A stretch of DNA of 64,000 nt from Saccharopolyspora shandongensis (GTDB taxonomy: Bacteria; Actinomycetota; Actinomycetes; Mycobacteriales; Pseudonocardiaceae). The notes under the pieces are model-generated. The model saw only the letters and a list, made by a program, of their open reading frames with translations. It was not told the origin of the DNA and did no database searches. A program made the translations under genes and the position numbers. Shown here one piece after another: positions 31,934-41,152 of this stretch; position 1 is the first letter of the stretch; each line of letters starts with the position of its first letter. The stretch is taken from NCBI RefSeq assembly GCF_900106995.1, contig NZ_FNOK01000007.1, positions 186,001 to 250,000 on the forward strand, in the 5' to 3' direction.

Positions 31934-32538
31934 GCGGGTTCTCCAGCGGGTTCGCACGGGTGGGAGAGCAACTTCGAGACGATCCGGCGCAGCATGGGCC
32001 GCGGGTCGCGGCCGGGGTCGGCGTTGACGAAGGCGCCGTCGATGACGACCTCGATCGCCTCCGCCGTCTCGTGCGGATCCAGCGCCGGATCGATGGCCCC
32101 GGTGCGGATGCCGCGCTCCACGAGTTCCGCGAACCCGGCGCGCAGGATCGCCGCGTTCTGGCCGATGACCTGCATCAACTCCGGGTCCTTGCCGGCCTGC
32201 CGCAGGATTTCGACGAGGAGGCCCGGGGCGATCGGATCCATCGCCTCGACCGACAGCTCGTCCACCATCGTCAGGATCGACGCCACCGGGTCCTCGCCGG
32301 CGGTGCACCGCCGCACCAGCTCGCGGGACGTGGGCAGGTCCTGTTCGAAGATCGAGCGGAACACGGCGCGCTTGTCGGCGAAGTAGTAGAAGACGCTCCC
32401 CGAGCTGACGCCCGCGGCCTTCGCGATCTCCGCCGCGGACGTGTTCTCGAAGCCCCGCTCCGCGAACAACGTCGCGGCCGCCTGCGTGATCGCCTTGCGT
32501 CGCGCCGCGGAGCGCGCCGGATCGACTGTTCGAGCCAT
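31930..32538 (-). CDS. TetR-family regulator
   Basis: This 202-residue repressor has the HTH at residues about 28-50 (NTSAAEIAKAAGVSSGSVFY) followed by YFADKRAVFRSIFEQD. A C-terminal helical effector domain includes LLVEILRQAGKDPELMQVI. A perfect palindrome in its own promoter (32556-32575) suggests autoregulation. It is in a two-gene operon with the YqeB-like membrane protein, which may be its target or its effector source. Confidence 0.88.
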   Translation of the reverse strand: MARTVDPARSAARRKAITQAAATLFAERGFENTSAAEIAKAAGVSSGSVFYYFADKRAVFRSIFEQDLPTSRELVRRCTAGEDPVASILTMVDELSVEAMDPIAPGLLVEILRQAGKDPELMQVIGQNAAILRAGFAELVERGIRTGAIDPALDPHETAEAIEVVIDGAFVNADPGRDPRPMLRRIVSKLLSHPCEPAGEPA

Positions 32539-32555
32539 GCCACCAGGCTAGCAAA

Positions 32556-32575
32556 TTAACTGATTGGTCAGTTAA
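32556..32575. promoter_or_regulatory. TetR operator palindrome
   Basis: TTAACTGA and TCAGTTAA are perfect inverted arms with a TTGG spacer, 18 bp upstream of the TetR start. AT-rich arms with short spacing fit a classical TetR autoregulatory operator. The only gene reading from it is the TetR-yqeB pair. Confidence 0.78.
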
Positions 32576-32593
32576 AGAACTGGCGCGAAAGTA

Positions 32594-32626
32594 GGGCGCC
32601 TCCGGGCCGAGTGGCCGGAGGCGCCC
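32594..32626. terminator. Hairpin terminator after the SodC-like gene
   Basis: GGGCGCCTCCGGGCC and GGCCGGAGGCGCCC form a long GC stem (one bulged G) around GAGT, about 12 nt after the SodC-like stop on the minus strand. Confidence 0.7.
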
Positions 32627-32638
32627 TGCGCTAGTGCG

Positions 32639-33256
32639 TCAGAACGTGGCGTTGGTGCAGGCCAGGCGGCCGCCCGCCGTGCCGGCCTTGCCGGGCTCCA
32701 TGTGGGTGTGCATCTCGTGGATCACGAAGGACTTCGCGTCCTGCCGGCTGTCGAACGACCAGTTGCCCTCTGCGGTGGCCGTGGCGTTGCCCTGGGCGTC
32801 GGTGTGGAAGTCCAGCCACACCTCGTTCTGCGGGTTCGCGTAGGCCGGGTCGACCGACGGCTTCACCGGGTCGGCCTTCTCCTGGAAGTGCGGGCCCGCG
32901 TCGTCGCCGGTGGGGCCGCAGGGCTTGGTGTGCACGTGGGCGCCGTAGTCGCGGTTCGGCTGCAGGCCCTCGGCGTTCACCGTGATCTTGGTCTGGCCGT
33001 TGGTGCGCTCCGAGGTCAGGTTGACGCGGGAACCGGGCGGAACCTGCTCCGGGTTGTAGGTGATCGCGGTGGCGCCTTCCTTGTAGGGCTCGAAGGTCGC
33101 CGACGTCTGCTTGGCCGCCTGGTGCTGGCCGTGCTCCTGCGTGGCGGGCTGCCCGGGCGGCGGTGGGGCCTCGCCGCCACCGCAACCGGCGACCAGCACG
33201 GTCGCCGTGCACAAGGCGAGGACCGAACCGGTCAGGCGAGCGCTCTGGTGAAGCAT
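32639..33256 (-). CDS. Superoxide dismutase-family (Cu/Zn SodC-like) lipoprotein
   Basis: This 205-residue lipoprotein has signal peptide and lipobox LVAGC (Cys25), a Gln/His-rich linker (EHGQHQAAKQ), and the SodC beta-barrel. Copper/zinc ligand candidates are HVH in DYGAHVHTKPCGP, the His in AGPHFQEKADP, WLDFHTD and IHEMHTHMEPG; the two barrel cysteines are in HTKPC and GRLAC. Loop regions are shorter than in classic SodC, so full dismutase activity is uncertain. It would detoxify superoxide outside the membrane. It diverges from the EamA gene at 33475. Confidence 0.82.
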   Translation of the reverse strand: MLHQSARLTGSVLALCTATVLVAGCGGGEAPPPPGQPATQEHGQHQAAKQTSATFEPYKEGATAITYNPEQVPPGSRVNLTSERTNGQTKITVNAEGLQPNRDYGAHVHTKPCGPTGDDAGPHFQEKADPVKPSVDPAYANPQNEVWLDFHTDAQGNATATAEGNWSFDSRQDAKSFVIHEMHTHMEPGKAGTAGGRLACTNATF

Positions 33257-33474
33257 GAGGTATCCGTCCTTTGTCGCTACTGTCTGAATCGACGCCGATT
33301 CTGCCCGTGATCGCCGACGCGTCGAAAACCGGCGTCCAGCGGTGGCCCGGATCGAGCGTATGACTGCAGGCGGCCCGTGTCCTGTCGCGTGAACAGGGGT
33401 ACGAAAGCCGCGGATCGCGTCCCAGATGGCGAGCGGCCGGCCGCGCGGGCGGGGCAAGATCATAGATTGTGGGC

Positions 33475-34398
33475 ATGGGGTTATCGCGGGGTGCGGATCG
33501 GACCTGGCTGGTGGCGTTGGCCACCGCGATGTGGGGCACCGATGCCCTGTGGCGGCAGCCGCTCGCGACGAGCCTGCCGTCGGCGAGTGTGGTGTTCTGG
33601 GAGCACGTGATCATCGTGGTGCTGCTGGCGCCGTTCCTGCCGCGCGCGTTGCGGGCGCTCCGGGCCTGCGGCTGGCGGGAACGCGTTGCGATCATCGTCG
33701 TCGGGGTCGGCTCGTCCGCGCTCGCGACCGCGCTGTTCACCACCGCTTTCAAGTACGGCGATCCGGTGACGCCGCTGGTCCTGCAGAAGCTGCAGCCGAT
33801 CTTCGCGGCCGTCGCCTCGTTCGCACTGCTGCGCGAGAAGCTGCGCGGGCGCTACTTCGCCTTCGCGATCCCGGCCCTGATCGGGGCCTGGTTGCTGGCG
33901 TTCAAGAATCCGCTGCACATCGAGGTTTCGCAGGTGGTGCCCGCGCTGCTGGCGCTGGGCGCCGCGGTGCTGTGGGCGGCCGGGACGGTGCTGGGGCGGT
34001 TCGTCAGCCGCAGCGTTCCCGCGCGCGACGTCACGACGCTGCGGTTCGCCATCGGGCTGCCCGCGGCGTCGGTGATCTTGCTCTCCAGCGGGGCGCCGGT
34101 GGCGGTGGGCTGGCACAACGCGTTCGGGCTGGTGCTGTTGGCGCTGATCCCCGGGCTGCTCGCGCTTTGGCTCTACTACATCGGTTTGAGCACCACGCCC
34201 GCGGCGCGGGCGACGCTCGCCGAGCTGTCGTTCCCGGCGACGGCGGCGATCGTCGGCGTCTTCGTGCTGGGGGCGGAGCTGAGCGCGACTCAGTGGGCCG
34301 GGTTCGTGATCGTGGTGGCGATGGTGGCAGCGCTCGGCTGGCACGAGCGGGTCAGCAGCACGAAGCTCGTCATCGTCCCGGAGACGACGCGAGTCTGA
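33475..34398 (+). CDS. EamA/DMT-superfamily transporter
   Basis: This 307-residue integral membrane protein has about ten helices arranged as two EamA repeats (VALATAMWGTDALWRQPLA in the first, LLALGAAVLWAAGTVLGRF in the second). The family exports metabolites or amino acids. The ATG at 33475 is preferred; a GTG two codons earlier is possible, with TAGATT just upstream suggesting a leaderless mRNA. The gene ends at a palindrome array. Substrate unknown. Confidence 0.85.
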   Translation: MGLSRGADRTWLVALATAMWGTDALWRQPLATSLPSASVVFWEHVIIVVLLAPFLPRALRALRACGWRERVAIIVVGVGSSALATALFTTAFKYGDPVTPLVLQKLQPIFAAVASFALLREKLRGRYFAFAIPALIGAWLLAFKNPLHIEVSQVVPALLALGAAVLWAAGTVLGRFVSRSVPARDVTTLRFAIGLPAASVILLSSGAPVAVGWHNAFGLVLLALIPGLLALWLYYIGLSTTPAARATLAELSFPATAAIVGVFVLGAELSATQWAGFVIVVAMVAALGWHERVSSTKLVIVPETTRV

Positions 34399-34508
34399 CC
34401 ACAGCCGGGCGGCTCGGCGTTCCGGCGGTCGTCTTGCTGTTGCACGACGTTTTCCCGTGGTGGCGCGTCCCTTGGAGTGGCGAACCGCTTGGCCACGCGG
34501 TGAGCGGC

Positions 34509-34735
34509 GGCGATTTCGCGAGAAATCGCCATCTCGCGAGAGTGAGGAACGCCGGTTTCGCGCGAAACCGTCGCCCGGTGGGCGTGGGGTGCGCTGGTTT
34601 CGCGCGAAACCGTCGCCCGGTGGGCGTGGGGTGCGCTGGTTTCGCGCGAAACCGGCATCTGGCAGGCGTGGGGATGGCGGTTTCGCGCGAAACCGGCATC
34701 TGGCAGGCGTGGGGATGGCGGTTTCGCGCGAAACC
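34509..34735. repeat. Phased array of six parS-like palindromes
   Basis: A 22-bp hairpin-type unit (GGCGATTTCGCGAGAAAT..., 34509-34530) is followed by five perfect 16-bp palindromes GGTTTCGCGCGAAACC at 34554, 34596, 34638, 34679 and 34720. Centre spacings are 42, 42, 42, 41 and 41 bp, about four helical turns each. Spacers form two repeated types (one with CCCGGTGGGCGTGGGG, one with ATCTGGCAGGCGTGGGGA). The core differs from the ParB site GTTTCACGTGAAAC at the two central positions. The array lies between the convergent EamA and mycosin genes; the whole gap 34399-34809 has no gene. Confidence 0.85.
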
Positions 34736-34809
34736 GCCGTCGGCGCGAGTTCTTGAGCCGTCGTGATAGCCGGCCTGGGTGCCCAGCGGACTGTGGACAC
34801 CTGGCCGGT

Positions 34810-35955
34810 TCAGGGGGCTGGGCGCCAGCCTCGCTTGCGGCCTCGGGGGATGATCACCGCCGCTATCGTCACCGCCGCGATCACGACCGCCGCCGCCGTT
34901 GCCACCACTGCCGCCGTCACCTCTGGCGTCGTGTCCACTGGCGGTGGCATGTGGACCGCTGCCGGGGCGATGGGCGGCTTTCCTCCTGCGGCGGGGAATT
35001 CCGCCGTCAGCGCCGCCTCCGGGTCGATGACACCGCTGCCGAGCAGCGGGTCCGGGGCGTTGCCCGGCGGCGGGTAGGCGGTGTCGCGCAGCCGGCGGAC
35101 GATCTCCTGCGGGGACAGCGCCGGGCGGTACGACAGGACGAGTGCTGCCGTGCCCGAGACCTGCGCGGCCGCCACCGCGTCGCCGCCCGAGACGAACAGG
35201 CCGTTGCCGCGCGGGCCGATGCCCGTCATCATCGCGCCCGGGGCCGCGAGGTCGACCTTGATCTGGGGCGCCGAGGTGCGGACCGGGGCGCCGTTCGGGG
35301 CGATCGCCGAGACCGCGATGGCCTCGGGATATGCGCCCGGGAACGACGGGACCGCCTTGTCCGGGTCGCCGGTCGAAGCGGGTGCGATGACGACCGCTCC
35401 GGCCGCCGTGGCGTCCCGGACGGCGGCGGCGAGGGCGCCGTTTCCTTCGGTGACCGCGGCCGAGACCTGGACGACCCGGGCACCACCCGCGACGGCCGAG
35501 CGGATGCCGTTGGCCACGACGTCCGCCGTGGCGTTGCCCGCATGGTCGGTGGCGCGGACGGCCACGATGCGCGCGCCGGGTGCGATGCCGGTGAATCCGC
35601 CGTCCTGGCGGGGTGTGGCGGCGATCAGGCCCGCGACGAAGGTGCCGTGGCCGACGCAGTCCTCCCCGGCGTTGGCGACGCGCCCGGCAAGGGCCGGGGA
35701 CGTCGCGTCCACGCCGGTGTCGACGACCGCGACCGTCACGCCCGCGCCGTTCGCGTGCTGCCAGGCGCGGTCGGGGCGGAGCATCGCCTGCGCCCACGGG
35801 ATGTCGTTGGTGTCCACTGTGGACGCAGTGCGGCAGCCCTGGTAGCTCGACAGGACCGGGGTGATCGGTGGCAGGTCCGGCGCGGCGCTCGCCGCCGGCG
35901 CGGAAAGCACCGAGATGACCCCGAAAACGGCCGCCCACTTGGCACAAGTTCGCAC
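34810..35955 (-). CDS. Mycosin-like S8 protein with missing catalytic Ser (pseudo-mycosin)
   Basis: This 381-residue exported protein follows the MycP plan: signal peptide (ending SAPAASA), S8 domain, Pro-rich linker, C-terminal membrane helix (residues about 343-365) and basic tail. Asp79 (VAVVDTGVD) and His103 (CVGHGTFVAG) of the triad are present, but the GTSxAxP serine motif reads SGGDAVAAAQVSGTA, placing Ala260 where Ser should be. The oxyanion Asn site reads APASTGD, with Thr195. Hence protease activity is probably lost and a structural role in an ESX membrane complex is plausible. It is followed downstream by the beta-helix-AAA protein, both on the minus strand upstream order. Confidence 0.85.
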   Translation of the reverse strand: MRTCAKWAAVFGVISVLSAPAASAAPDLPPITPVLSSYQGCRTASTVDTNDIPWAQAMLRPDRAWQHANGAGVTVAVVDTGVDATSPALAGRVANAGEDCVGHGTFVAGLIAATPRQDGGFTGIAPGARIVAVRATDHAGNATADVVANGIRSAVAGGARVVQVSAAVTEGNGALAAAVRDATAAGAVVIAPASTGDPDKAVPSFPGAYPEAIAVSAIAPNGAPVRTSAPQIKVDLAAPGAMMTGIGPRGNGLFVSGGDAVAAAQVSGTAALVLSYRPALSPQEIVRRLRDTAYPPPGNAPDPLLGSGVIDPEAALTAEFPAAGGKPPIAPAAVHMPPPVDTTPEVTAAVVATAAAVVIAAVTIAAVIIPRGRKRGWRPAP

Positions 35956-36106
35956 GCCCCGAAGCTAAGCCCTGGAGCCCGAGGGCGACACGTCCCGAAA
36001 AGGGGATCGCCCCGAAGCGAGCGGTGAGTGAACGGGCCGCTCTCTTCAGCACTGGGGCCTGAAGCTCGACCGGCCGTGCGGTGAATTGCGTTTTGCCTGG
36101 TTGGGG

Positions 36107-36152
36107 CCCGTGAGTGTTTTGTGTTGCTATGGCAGCACAAAACACTCACGGG
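36107..36152. terminator. CGTGAGTG palindrome downstream of the beta-helix-AAA gene
   Basis: CCCGTGAGTGTTTTGTG (36107-36123) and its perfect complement (36136-36152) form a 17-bp stem around a 12-nt loop. It lies about 50 nt after the stop of the 36204-39425 gene, and is followed by C-rich sequence rather than a strong T-run. Likely a terminator, and a member of the CGTGAGTG palindrome family. Confidence 0.72.
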
Positions 36153-36203
36153 TCTCCACCTGCGGAAATGTAGGCCTGGCGCGTTGTCTCGCCCCTGCGT
36201 GGG

Positions 36204-39200
36204 TTATAGGGGGAGGTCGGAGGGTTGGAGGTTCCGGAGGTCTTCGAGGGTCGGCGACTGCAGGCTGCTGATGCGGCCCGCTTGGCGGGTCATCGTCGAC
36301 TCCAGGAGCTGGCGGGCGTAGCGGGCGTTGCCGAAGTTCCGGTCTCGCGGCACCTGCTCGAAGTGGTCGAGCAGCGCCGCTCGGACGACTTCGTCGCACT
36401 CGTAGCCGTTGGTCTCCGCCGTGCGCTCGAAGATGCTGACCAGCTCCGATGCCGTGTAGTCCTCGAACTGCACGTGGCGGGAGAACCGCGAGCCCAGGCC
36501 CGGGTTCGAGTCCAGGAAGTCCTGCATCTCCGCCGGGTAGCCCGCGACGATCACCACCACCTCGTCGCGGTGGTCCTCCATCAGCTTCACCAGCGTGTCG
36601 ATCGCTTCGCGGCCGAAGTCGTTGCCGCCCGAGGACGTCAGCGTGTACGCCTCGTCGATGAACAGCACGCCGCCGCGCGCCCGCTCGAACGCCTCGCGGG
36701 TGAGCTGGGCGGTGTGCCCGATGTACTTGCCGACCAGGTCGGCTCGCGCGACCTCCACCAGCTGGCCGGTCGGCAGCACGTCCAGCCCGGCCAGCACCTC
36801 GCCGTAGAGCCGGGCCACCGTGGTCTTGCCGGTGCCGGGCGGCCCGGCGAAAACCAGGTGGTTGCTGATCTTCGGCGTCGGTAGGCCCGCCGCGGCCCGC
36901 CGCTTGTTCGCCTCCAGCAGGTTGACCAGGTCTTCCACCGCCGACTTCACCGAGCCGATGCCGATCATCTCGCGCAGCCTGGTCAGCGCCGACGGCTTGT
37001 CATCCGCCGGGGGTTCCGGCTCGACGCCCACGTCTTCGGGCAGCATTCGGGACAGCTCCGGGCCGCCGGCGTCCGGCAGCGCAGCCAGCCGGACGGCCTG
37101 CCGGTCGATCATCTCCTCGAAGAGCTTGCGGGCGGCGCGGCCGTTGCCGAAGTCGGCGCCGCGGTGCATCCGCCCGAAGTGCTGTTCGAGGGCTTCGCGG
37201 GCGCCTTCGCCGAGCTTGTAGCTGTGCGCCCCGCACATCCGCTCGACGATGGTCACCAGCTCGGGCACCGAGTAGTTCTCGAACTCGATGGTGCGGTTGA
37301 AGCGCGACGCCAGGCCCGGGTTGGAGGCCAGGAATCCCTGCATCTGCTCGGAATATCCGGCCGCGATGACCACCACGTCGTCGCGGTGGTCCTCCATCAG
37401 CTTCACCAGCGTGTCGACCGCCTCGCGGCCGAAGTCGACACCGCCGCCCTCCTGCGCGTTCAGCGTGTACGCCTCGTCGATGAACAGCACGCCGCCGAGC
37501 GCCTTGTTGAACGCCTCGGTGGTCTTGATCGCGGTGCCGCCGACGATCTGCGCGACCAGGTCGGCGCGCGCGACCTCCACCAGGTGGCCGCTGCGCAGCG
37601 CGCCGAGCGAGGCGAGCACCTCGCCGTAGAGGCGGGCGACGGTCGTCTTGCCGGTGCCGGGCGGCCCGGCGAAGATCAGGTGCCGGCTCATCGGTAGCGC
37701 GGGCAGCCCGGCCGCCTCGCGGCGCTTGGCCATCTCCGTCAGGTTCACCAGCGTCGTGACCTGCTCCTTCACCCCGTCCAGGCCGACGAGCGCGGCCAGC
37801 TCGACCAGCGGCCCGGCCTCGGTGTCGGTGGTGTTGGCGTTGTCGCGGCTGTCCAGGTTCTCGATCTCCAGCCGGTCGCCGCCGCCGCTGCTGCCGGGGC
37901 TGTTCGGGGTGTTGACGCCCGAGCCGCCGTTGCCGGTGGCCGTGCAGTTGGTCACCGAGACCGGTTCGGTCGTCTCGACGCGGACGCCGTCGCGGGTGTT
38001 GTCGACCAGCTCGCACTCGTCGAGCGTGGCGCGGCCGCCGTTGCTCACCAGCACGCCGTGGCCGTCGTTCTTGCGGATCTTGCTGCGCAGCATGGTCAGT
38101 TCCGCGTGGTCGGCGACCGTCACGCCGTCGCCGGTGCAGTCCTGCACCTCGCAGTCCCGGAACATGCCGGTGCCGCCGGGTTCCACGGCCACGCCGGTGG
38201 CGGCCCGGATCACGGTGCCGCTGACGTACGGGTCGGCGTCCTCGCCGATCCGCAGGCCGACCTTGGCGACGTCGCCGATCTCGGACTCCTCGATCCGGCC
38301 GTGCCCGCCGCCGAACACCGAGATCCCGTCGCCGCGGACCTCCTGCACGGTGACCCGGCGCAGCATCGGGTTCGCCCCGGCGCCCACGCTGATCCCGGTG
38401 CCCTCGACGTCGCGCACTTCGAGCCGGTCGAACTCCGCGACCGACTCGTCGGTGAGCACCACGCCTTCCTTCGCGCTGTCGTGCACGGTGGTCTCGCGGA
38501 AGACCGGCCCGGCTAACTCGCCGACGTGGATGGCGGCCTGCTTGGTGCCGAACACCCGCAGTTGTTCGTAGCTGCCCTTGGCCTTGTCGGTGATCAGCAG
38601 GCCGTGCGCCTTGCTGCGGCCGACGCGGCAGCCGGTCAGCACCGGTTCGCTGCCGCCGAGCACCACGACGCCGTGCTCCCGGGTGCCGGTGATCGAGCAG
38701 TCCCGCAGCGTCGGGCGGCCCGTGCTGTTCAGGTAGGCGCCGATCGCCACGTCCTTGACGGAGGTGTTGCTGATGGCGGTGCTGCTGGCGCCTTCCAGCG
38801 CGATGGCGGGCTTGTCGGTGCGGGAGATCTGGCAGTCCTCGACGGTGCCGCGGGATTCGGCGTTCGCGCAGATCCCGTTGCCGCGGCTGTCGCGGAGCAC
38901 GCAGCGGCGGATCGTCGGCGCGGCGCGATCGCTGATCACGATCGCCGAGCTGCCGAGGTGCTCGATCACGCTGTCCTCGACGACGCTGCCGGCCTCGGAG
39001 GTGTCGACGATGCCGGCGCCGGAGGAGTTGGTGACGCGGCAGTCTCGCATCGCCAGCGAGCCGGATTCCCTGGCCAGCACGGCGGTCCAGGCCGAGCCGG
39101 TGACCTCGCAGTCGTCCATCGCGGCCTGGCCGCGCGGAACGTCCACAGTGGGCAGTTCGGGGTCGCGGCCGCGTAGCACCAGGCCGCTGAGCTGCACGGC

Positions 39201-39425
39201 CTCGGAGACCACCCGCACCGCGCTGCCGCGGACCGGGGCCAGCTCCACGGTGCGCGAGCCCTCGGCGGCCGTGATGGTGACGACCTTGGTGATCACCAGG
39301 TTCTCCTGGTAGCGGCCGGGGTGCACCGAGATGACCGCTCCCGGGCGGGCCTGCTCCAATGCCGCCGTGATGGTCCGATGACCGTCGGGCCCCTCCGGGC
39401 GGACCGAAAGCACAGGCCGTGCCAC
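36204..39425 (-). CDS. Right-handed beta-helix plus tandem CbbX/EccA-type AAA ATPase
   Basis: This 1073-residue cytoplasmic protein has a parallel beta-helix N-terminus (residues about 1-530; rungs such as [47 protein letters not shown]) and two AAA domains. Each AAA has Walker [17 protein letters not shown] (near residues 588 and 860), Walker [13 protein letters not shown] and an Arg-finger region ([18 protein letters not shown]). The AAA part resembles EccA of type VII secretion. The GTG at 39425 is preferred because GGAGGAG lies 6 nt upstream; an ATG six codons earlier is possible. It probably remodels ESX substrates or complexes. Confidence 0.88.
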   Translation of the reverse strand: MARPVLSVRPEGPDGHRTITAALEQARPGAVISVHPGRYQENLVITKVVTITAAEGSRTVELAPVRGSAVRVVSEAVQLSGLVLRGRDPELPTVDVPRGQAAMDDCEVTGSAWTAVLARESGSLAMRDCRVTNSSGAGIVDTSEAGSVVEDSVIEHLGSSAIVISDRAAPTIRRCVLRDSRGNGICANAESRGTVEDCQISRTDKPAIALEGASSTAISNTSVKDVAIGAYLNSTGRPTLRDCSITGTREHGVVVLGGSEPVLTGCRVGRSKAHGLLITDKAKGSYEQLRVFGTKQAAIHVGELAGPVFRETTVHDSAKEGVVLTDESVAEFDRLEVRDVEGTGISVGAGANPMLRRVTVQEVRGDGISVFGGGHGRIEESEIGDVAKVGLRIGEDADPYVSGTVIRAATGVAVEPGGTGMFRDCEVQDCTGDGVTVADHAELTMLRSKIRKNDGHGVLVSNGGRATLDECELVDNTRDGVRVETTEPVSVTNCTATGNGGSGVNTPNSPGSSGGGDRLEIENLDSRDNANTTDTEAGPLVELAALVGLDGVKEQVTTLVNLTEMAKRREAAGLPALPMSRHLIFAGPPGTGKTTVARLYGEVLASLGALRSGHLVEVARADLVAQIVGGTAIKTTEAFNKALGGVLFIDEAYTLNAQEGGGVDFGREAVDTLVKLMEDHRDDVVVIAAGYSEQMQGFLASNPGLASRFNRTIEFENYSVPELVTIVERMCGAHSYKLGEGAREALEQHFGRMHRGADFGNGRAARKLFEEMIDRQAVRLAALPDAGGPELSRMLPEDVGVEPEPPADDKPSALTRLREMIGIGSVKSAVEDLVNLLEANKRRAAAGLPTPKISNHLVFAGPPGTGKTTVARLYGEVLAGLDVLPTGQLVEVARADLVGKYIGHTAQLTREAFERARGGVLFIDEAYTLTSSGGNDFGREAIDTLVKLMEDHRDEVVVIVAGYPAEMQDFLDSNPGLGSRFSRHVQFEDYTASELVSIFERTAETNGYECDEVVRAALLDHFEQVPRDRNFGNARYARQLLESTMTRQAGRISSLQSPTLEDLRNLQPSDLPL

Positions 39426-39842
39426 GCCACTCTCCTCCATCGACCGCGCGGATCCAACGACCGCTAAATCCGCTTTGCGTTGAAACGGTGTTCCCAGCCT
39501 GCCTTGCGCGGTGCGCGAGCGTTAGTCCCAACAACGTCGCCCGCCGACCCCTTTTCATGGGACTCCCGGAGCGTGGTTGCCGGGAGGTTAAATGGAACGG
39601 ACGATTCGGAGAGCCGGCCGTCCCACCCGGACCGGGCGAACGCACTTAAGGACTGTTTCGAGAGTGGCTTGCGCAGCGGTGCGGGTGGCGGGAACCCGGC
39701 ATGGAAACCCCGACAGCAGCACGGACCGCGCTCGCGGAGAACCCCGCGGGCAGGTCCACGAGAACCCGCAGCGGCGAACGCCGCGACCCGCACCGCGAGC
39801 GGCCACCGCCGCCGATGGAACAGATCTCAGGGGTGACCAGAC
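39426..39842. other. 417-bp intergenic region with relic of the structured repeat
   Basis: This divergent region between the beta-helix-AAA gene and the histidine kinase contains GCAGCGGTGCGGGTGGCGGG near 39672, similar to the start of the repeat family, and two AGAACCCGC-like segments near 39736-39766, similar to its middle. The stems and the 3' hairpin are not recognisable, so it looks like a decayed copy. No protein-coding gene is supported here. Confidence 0.4.
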
Positions 39843-40643
39843 GTGGCCAGGGTGAGCAAGGCGCTGGTCGCGATGTGCCTCGCGTCGAGTGCGGCCGGGT
39901 GGGCGCTCGGCCGCTGGACCCGCCGCTACCCGCAGACGGAACTCCGCTGGCTGCGGCAAGAACTCACGGACGCGAGCAACGCGCTGATCGAAGCGGAGCA
40001 GGGCCGGGCCGACCTGCGGCGCTCGCAGCGCGAGCTGATCACCGCCATCTCCCACGAGCTGCGCACCCCGCTGGCCACCATCCGCGCCGCGGCGGAAGCG
40101 CTGCAGGACGGCGTGGCGCAGGAACCCGAGCGATACCTGGAAAGCCTGGTCGGCGGCGCGCAGCGGCTGAACCGGGTGACCGGCGACCTCTTCGAGCTGG
40201 CCCGGATCCAGGCGGCACCGGTGGACCGGATGCCGACGCGGCTGGCGGATCTGCTGGATTCGGCGCTGGCGACGGCGCTGCCGGTCGCCTTGGAGCGCGG
40301 AGTGCGGCTGCACGGCGTCGGCCTGGACAGCGCGATCGATCCGGTGCTGGTCGACATCGCGGTGACGACGCGGGCCCTGACGAACCTGGTGATGCACGCG
40401 GTGCGGCACACGGCGCCGGGCGAGCCGGTGACGGTGACGGCGGTGGTGTCGGGCGACGAGATCGAGGTGATCGTGGTCGACGGCTGCGGAGGGCTCGCCG
40501 ACTTAGGAGGTTCCGTCGACCCCGGCGACGCCGGCCTGGCGATCACCCGCGGCCTGATCCGGGCGCACGGCGGAGACGTCCGGATCGACCAGGTCACCGA
40601 CGGCTGCCGCTTCATCGCCCGCGTCCCGGCGGGCATTTCGTGA
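39843..40643 (+). CDS. Degenerate sensor histidine kinase
   Basis: This 266-residue protein has a short hydrophobic N-terminus (ALVAMCLASSAAGWALG), a coiled coil, a complete phospho-acceptor helix ITAISHELRTPLATI (His71) and a HATPase-like domain. In the ATPase domain the N-box reads LTNLVMHAVRHT, with His185 in place of the essential Asn, and the G1 box reads VVDGCGGL rather than DxGxG. Autokinase activity is therefore doubtful. No response regulator gene is adjacent; the nearest is at 42655. GTG at 39843 with AGGGG upstream. Confidence 0.75.
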   Translation: MARVSKALVAMCLASSAAGWALGRWTRRYPQTELRWLRQELTDASNALIEAEQGRADLRRSQRELITAISHELRTPLATIRAAAEALQDGVAQEPERYLESLVGGAQRLNRVTGDLFELARIQAAPVDRMPTRLADLLDSALATALPVALERGVRLHGVGLDSAIDPVLVDIAVTTRALTNLVMHAVRHTAPGEPVTVTAVVSGDEIEVIVVDGCGGLADLGGSVDPGDAGLAITRGLIRAHGGDVRIDQVTDGCRFIARVPAGIS

Positions 40644-40741
40644 TGTAGCGGCGGGCGACCGGGCGTGCTCGACGACCCGCGAAGTCAGGTCAACGGTGAC
40701 CGGGCGCGTGGGTCGGGGCATCGCGCCCGGTCACCGGGGTG

Positions 40742-40783
40742 GGCCGGTGCGGGTGGGGTTTGGGGGAGGTCACCGCACCGGCC
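40742..40783. terminator. Hairpin after the kinase gene
   Basis: GGCCGGTGCGGGTG and CACCGCACCGGCC form a long GC-rich stem with one bulge and a G-rich loop, about 100 bp after the kinase stop. A plausible terminator. Confidence 0.5.
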
Positions 40784-40794
40784 CTGCTCGGGTG

Positions 40795-40838
40795 TCGTGA
40801 GTGCTGGCTCCGGTAAGAACCGGAGTGAGCGCTCACGA
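40795..40838. terminator. Compound CGTGAG palindrome next to the small membrane gene
   Basis: Outer arms TCGTGAGTGC and GCGCTCACGA (one T/G mismatch) enclose an inner CTCCGGT-AAGA-ACCGGAG hairpin. On the minus strand it lies right after the stop of the 91-residue gene (40843), fitting a terminator. Confidence 0.62.
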
Positions 40839-40842
40839 GCTT

Positions 40843-41118
40843 TTACGGGCGCAAGTGGTGGCGCCCGGTGGGTTCGTCTGGGTCAGTAGTGGGGAATTCC
40901 GGTGGTATGCGGGGATGTTCGTATTCCGAGCCGTGTTCTTCTCGGGTTTCGGATTCGATGTCGGCTATGAGGTGCCAGACCGTGTAAGCGCCTTCGCCGC
41001 CTCCGGCGTGCTGCCCCGTTGTCGCGAAGGCGATGGCTCGTGCGGGGATCTGGGTGGTGAGCATGGCGAGGATCAGCAGGTTGAACAGGACGAACGTGCT
41101 GAGCTGAATCCAGAACAT
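40843..41118 (-). CDS. Small membrane protein, 91 aa
   Basis: ATG at 41118 with GGGAG about 6 nt upstream opens a 91-residue protein with one N-terminal membrane helix (FWIQLSTFVLFNLLILAMLT) and a charged, Pro-rich tail (YTVWHLIADIESETREEHGS...). No family is recognised. It follows the Zn-finger gene on the same strand across a 21-bp-arm palindrome, so it may have its own or shared transcript. Confidence 0.65.
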   Translation of the reverse strand: MFWIQLSTFVLFNLLILAMLTTQIPARAIAFATTGQHAGGGEGAYTVWHLIADIESETREEHGSEYEHPRIPPEFPTTDPDEPTGRHHLRP

Positions 41119-41152
41119 GGTTTCTCCCTATTGTTGATGTTTCCGCTGGTCA

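Noticed and set aside
34509-34735. Possible CRISPR array (regular repeats with spacers)
   Set aside because: Repeat units are short palindromes, the spacers themselves are repeated, and no cas genes are nearby.
34554-34735. Canonical chromosomal parS sites
   Set aside because: The core is GTTTCGCGCGAAAC rather than GTTTCACGTGAAAC; called parS-like only.
39588-40409. Minus-strand frame antisense to the histidine kinase
   Set aside because: His/Arg/Gln-rich translation without domains; the plus frame has a clear H-box.
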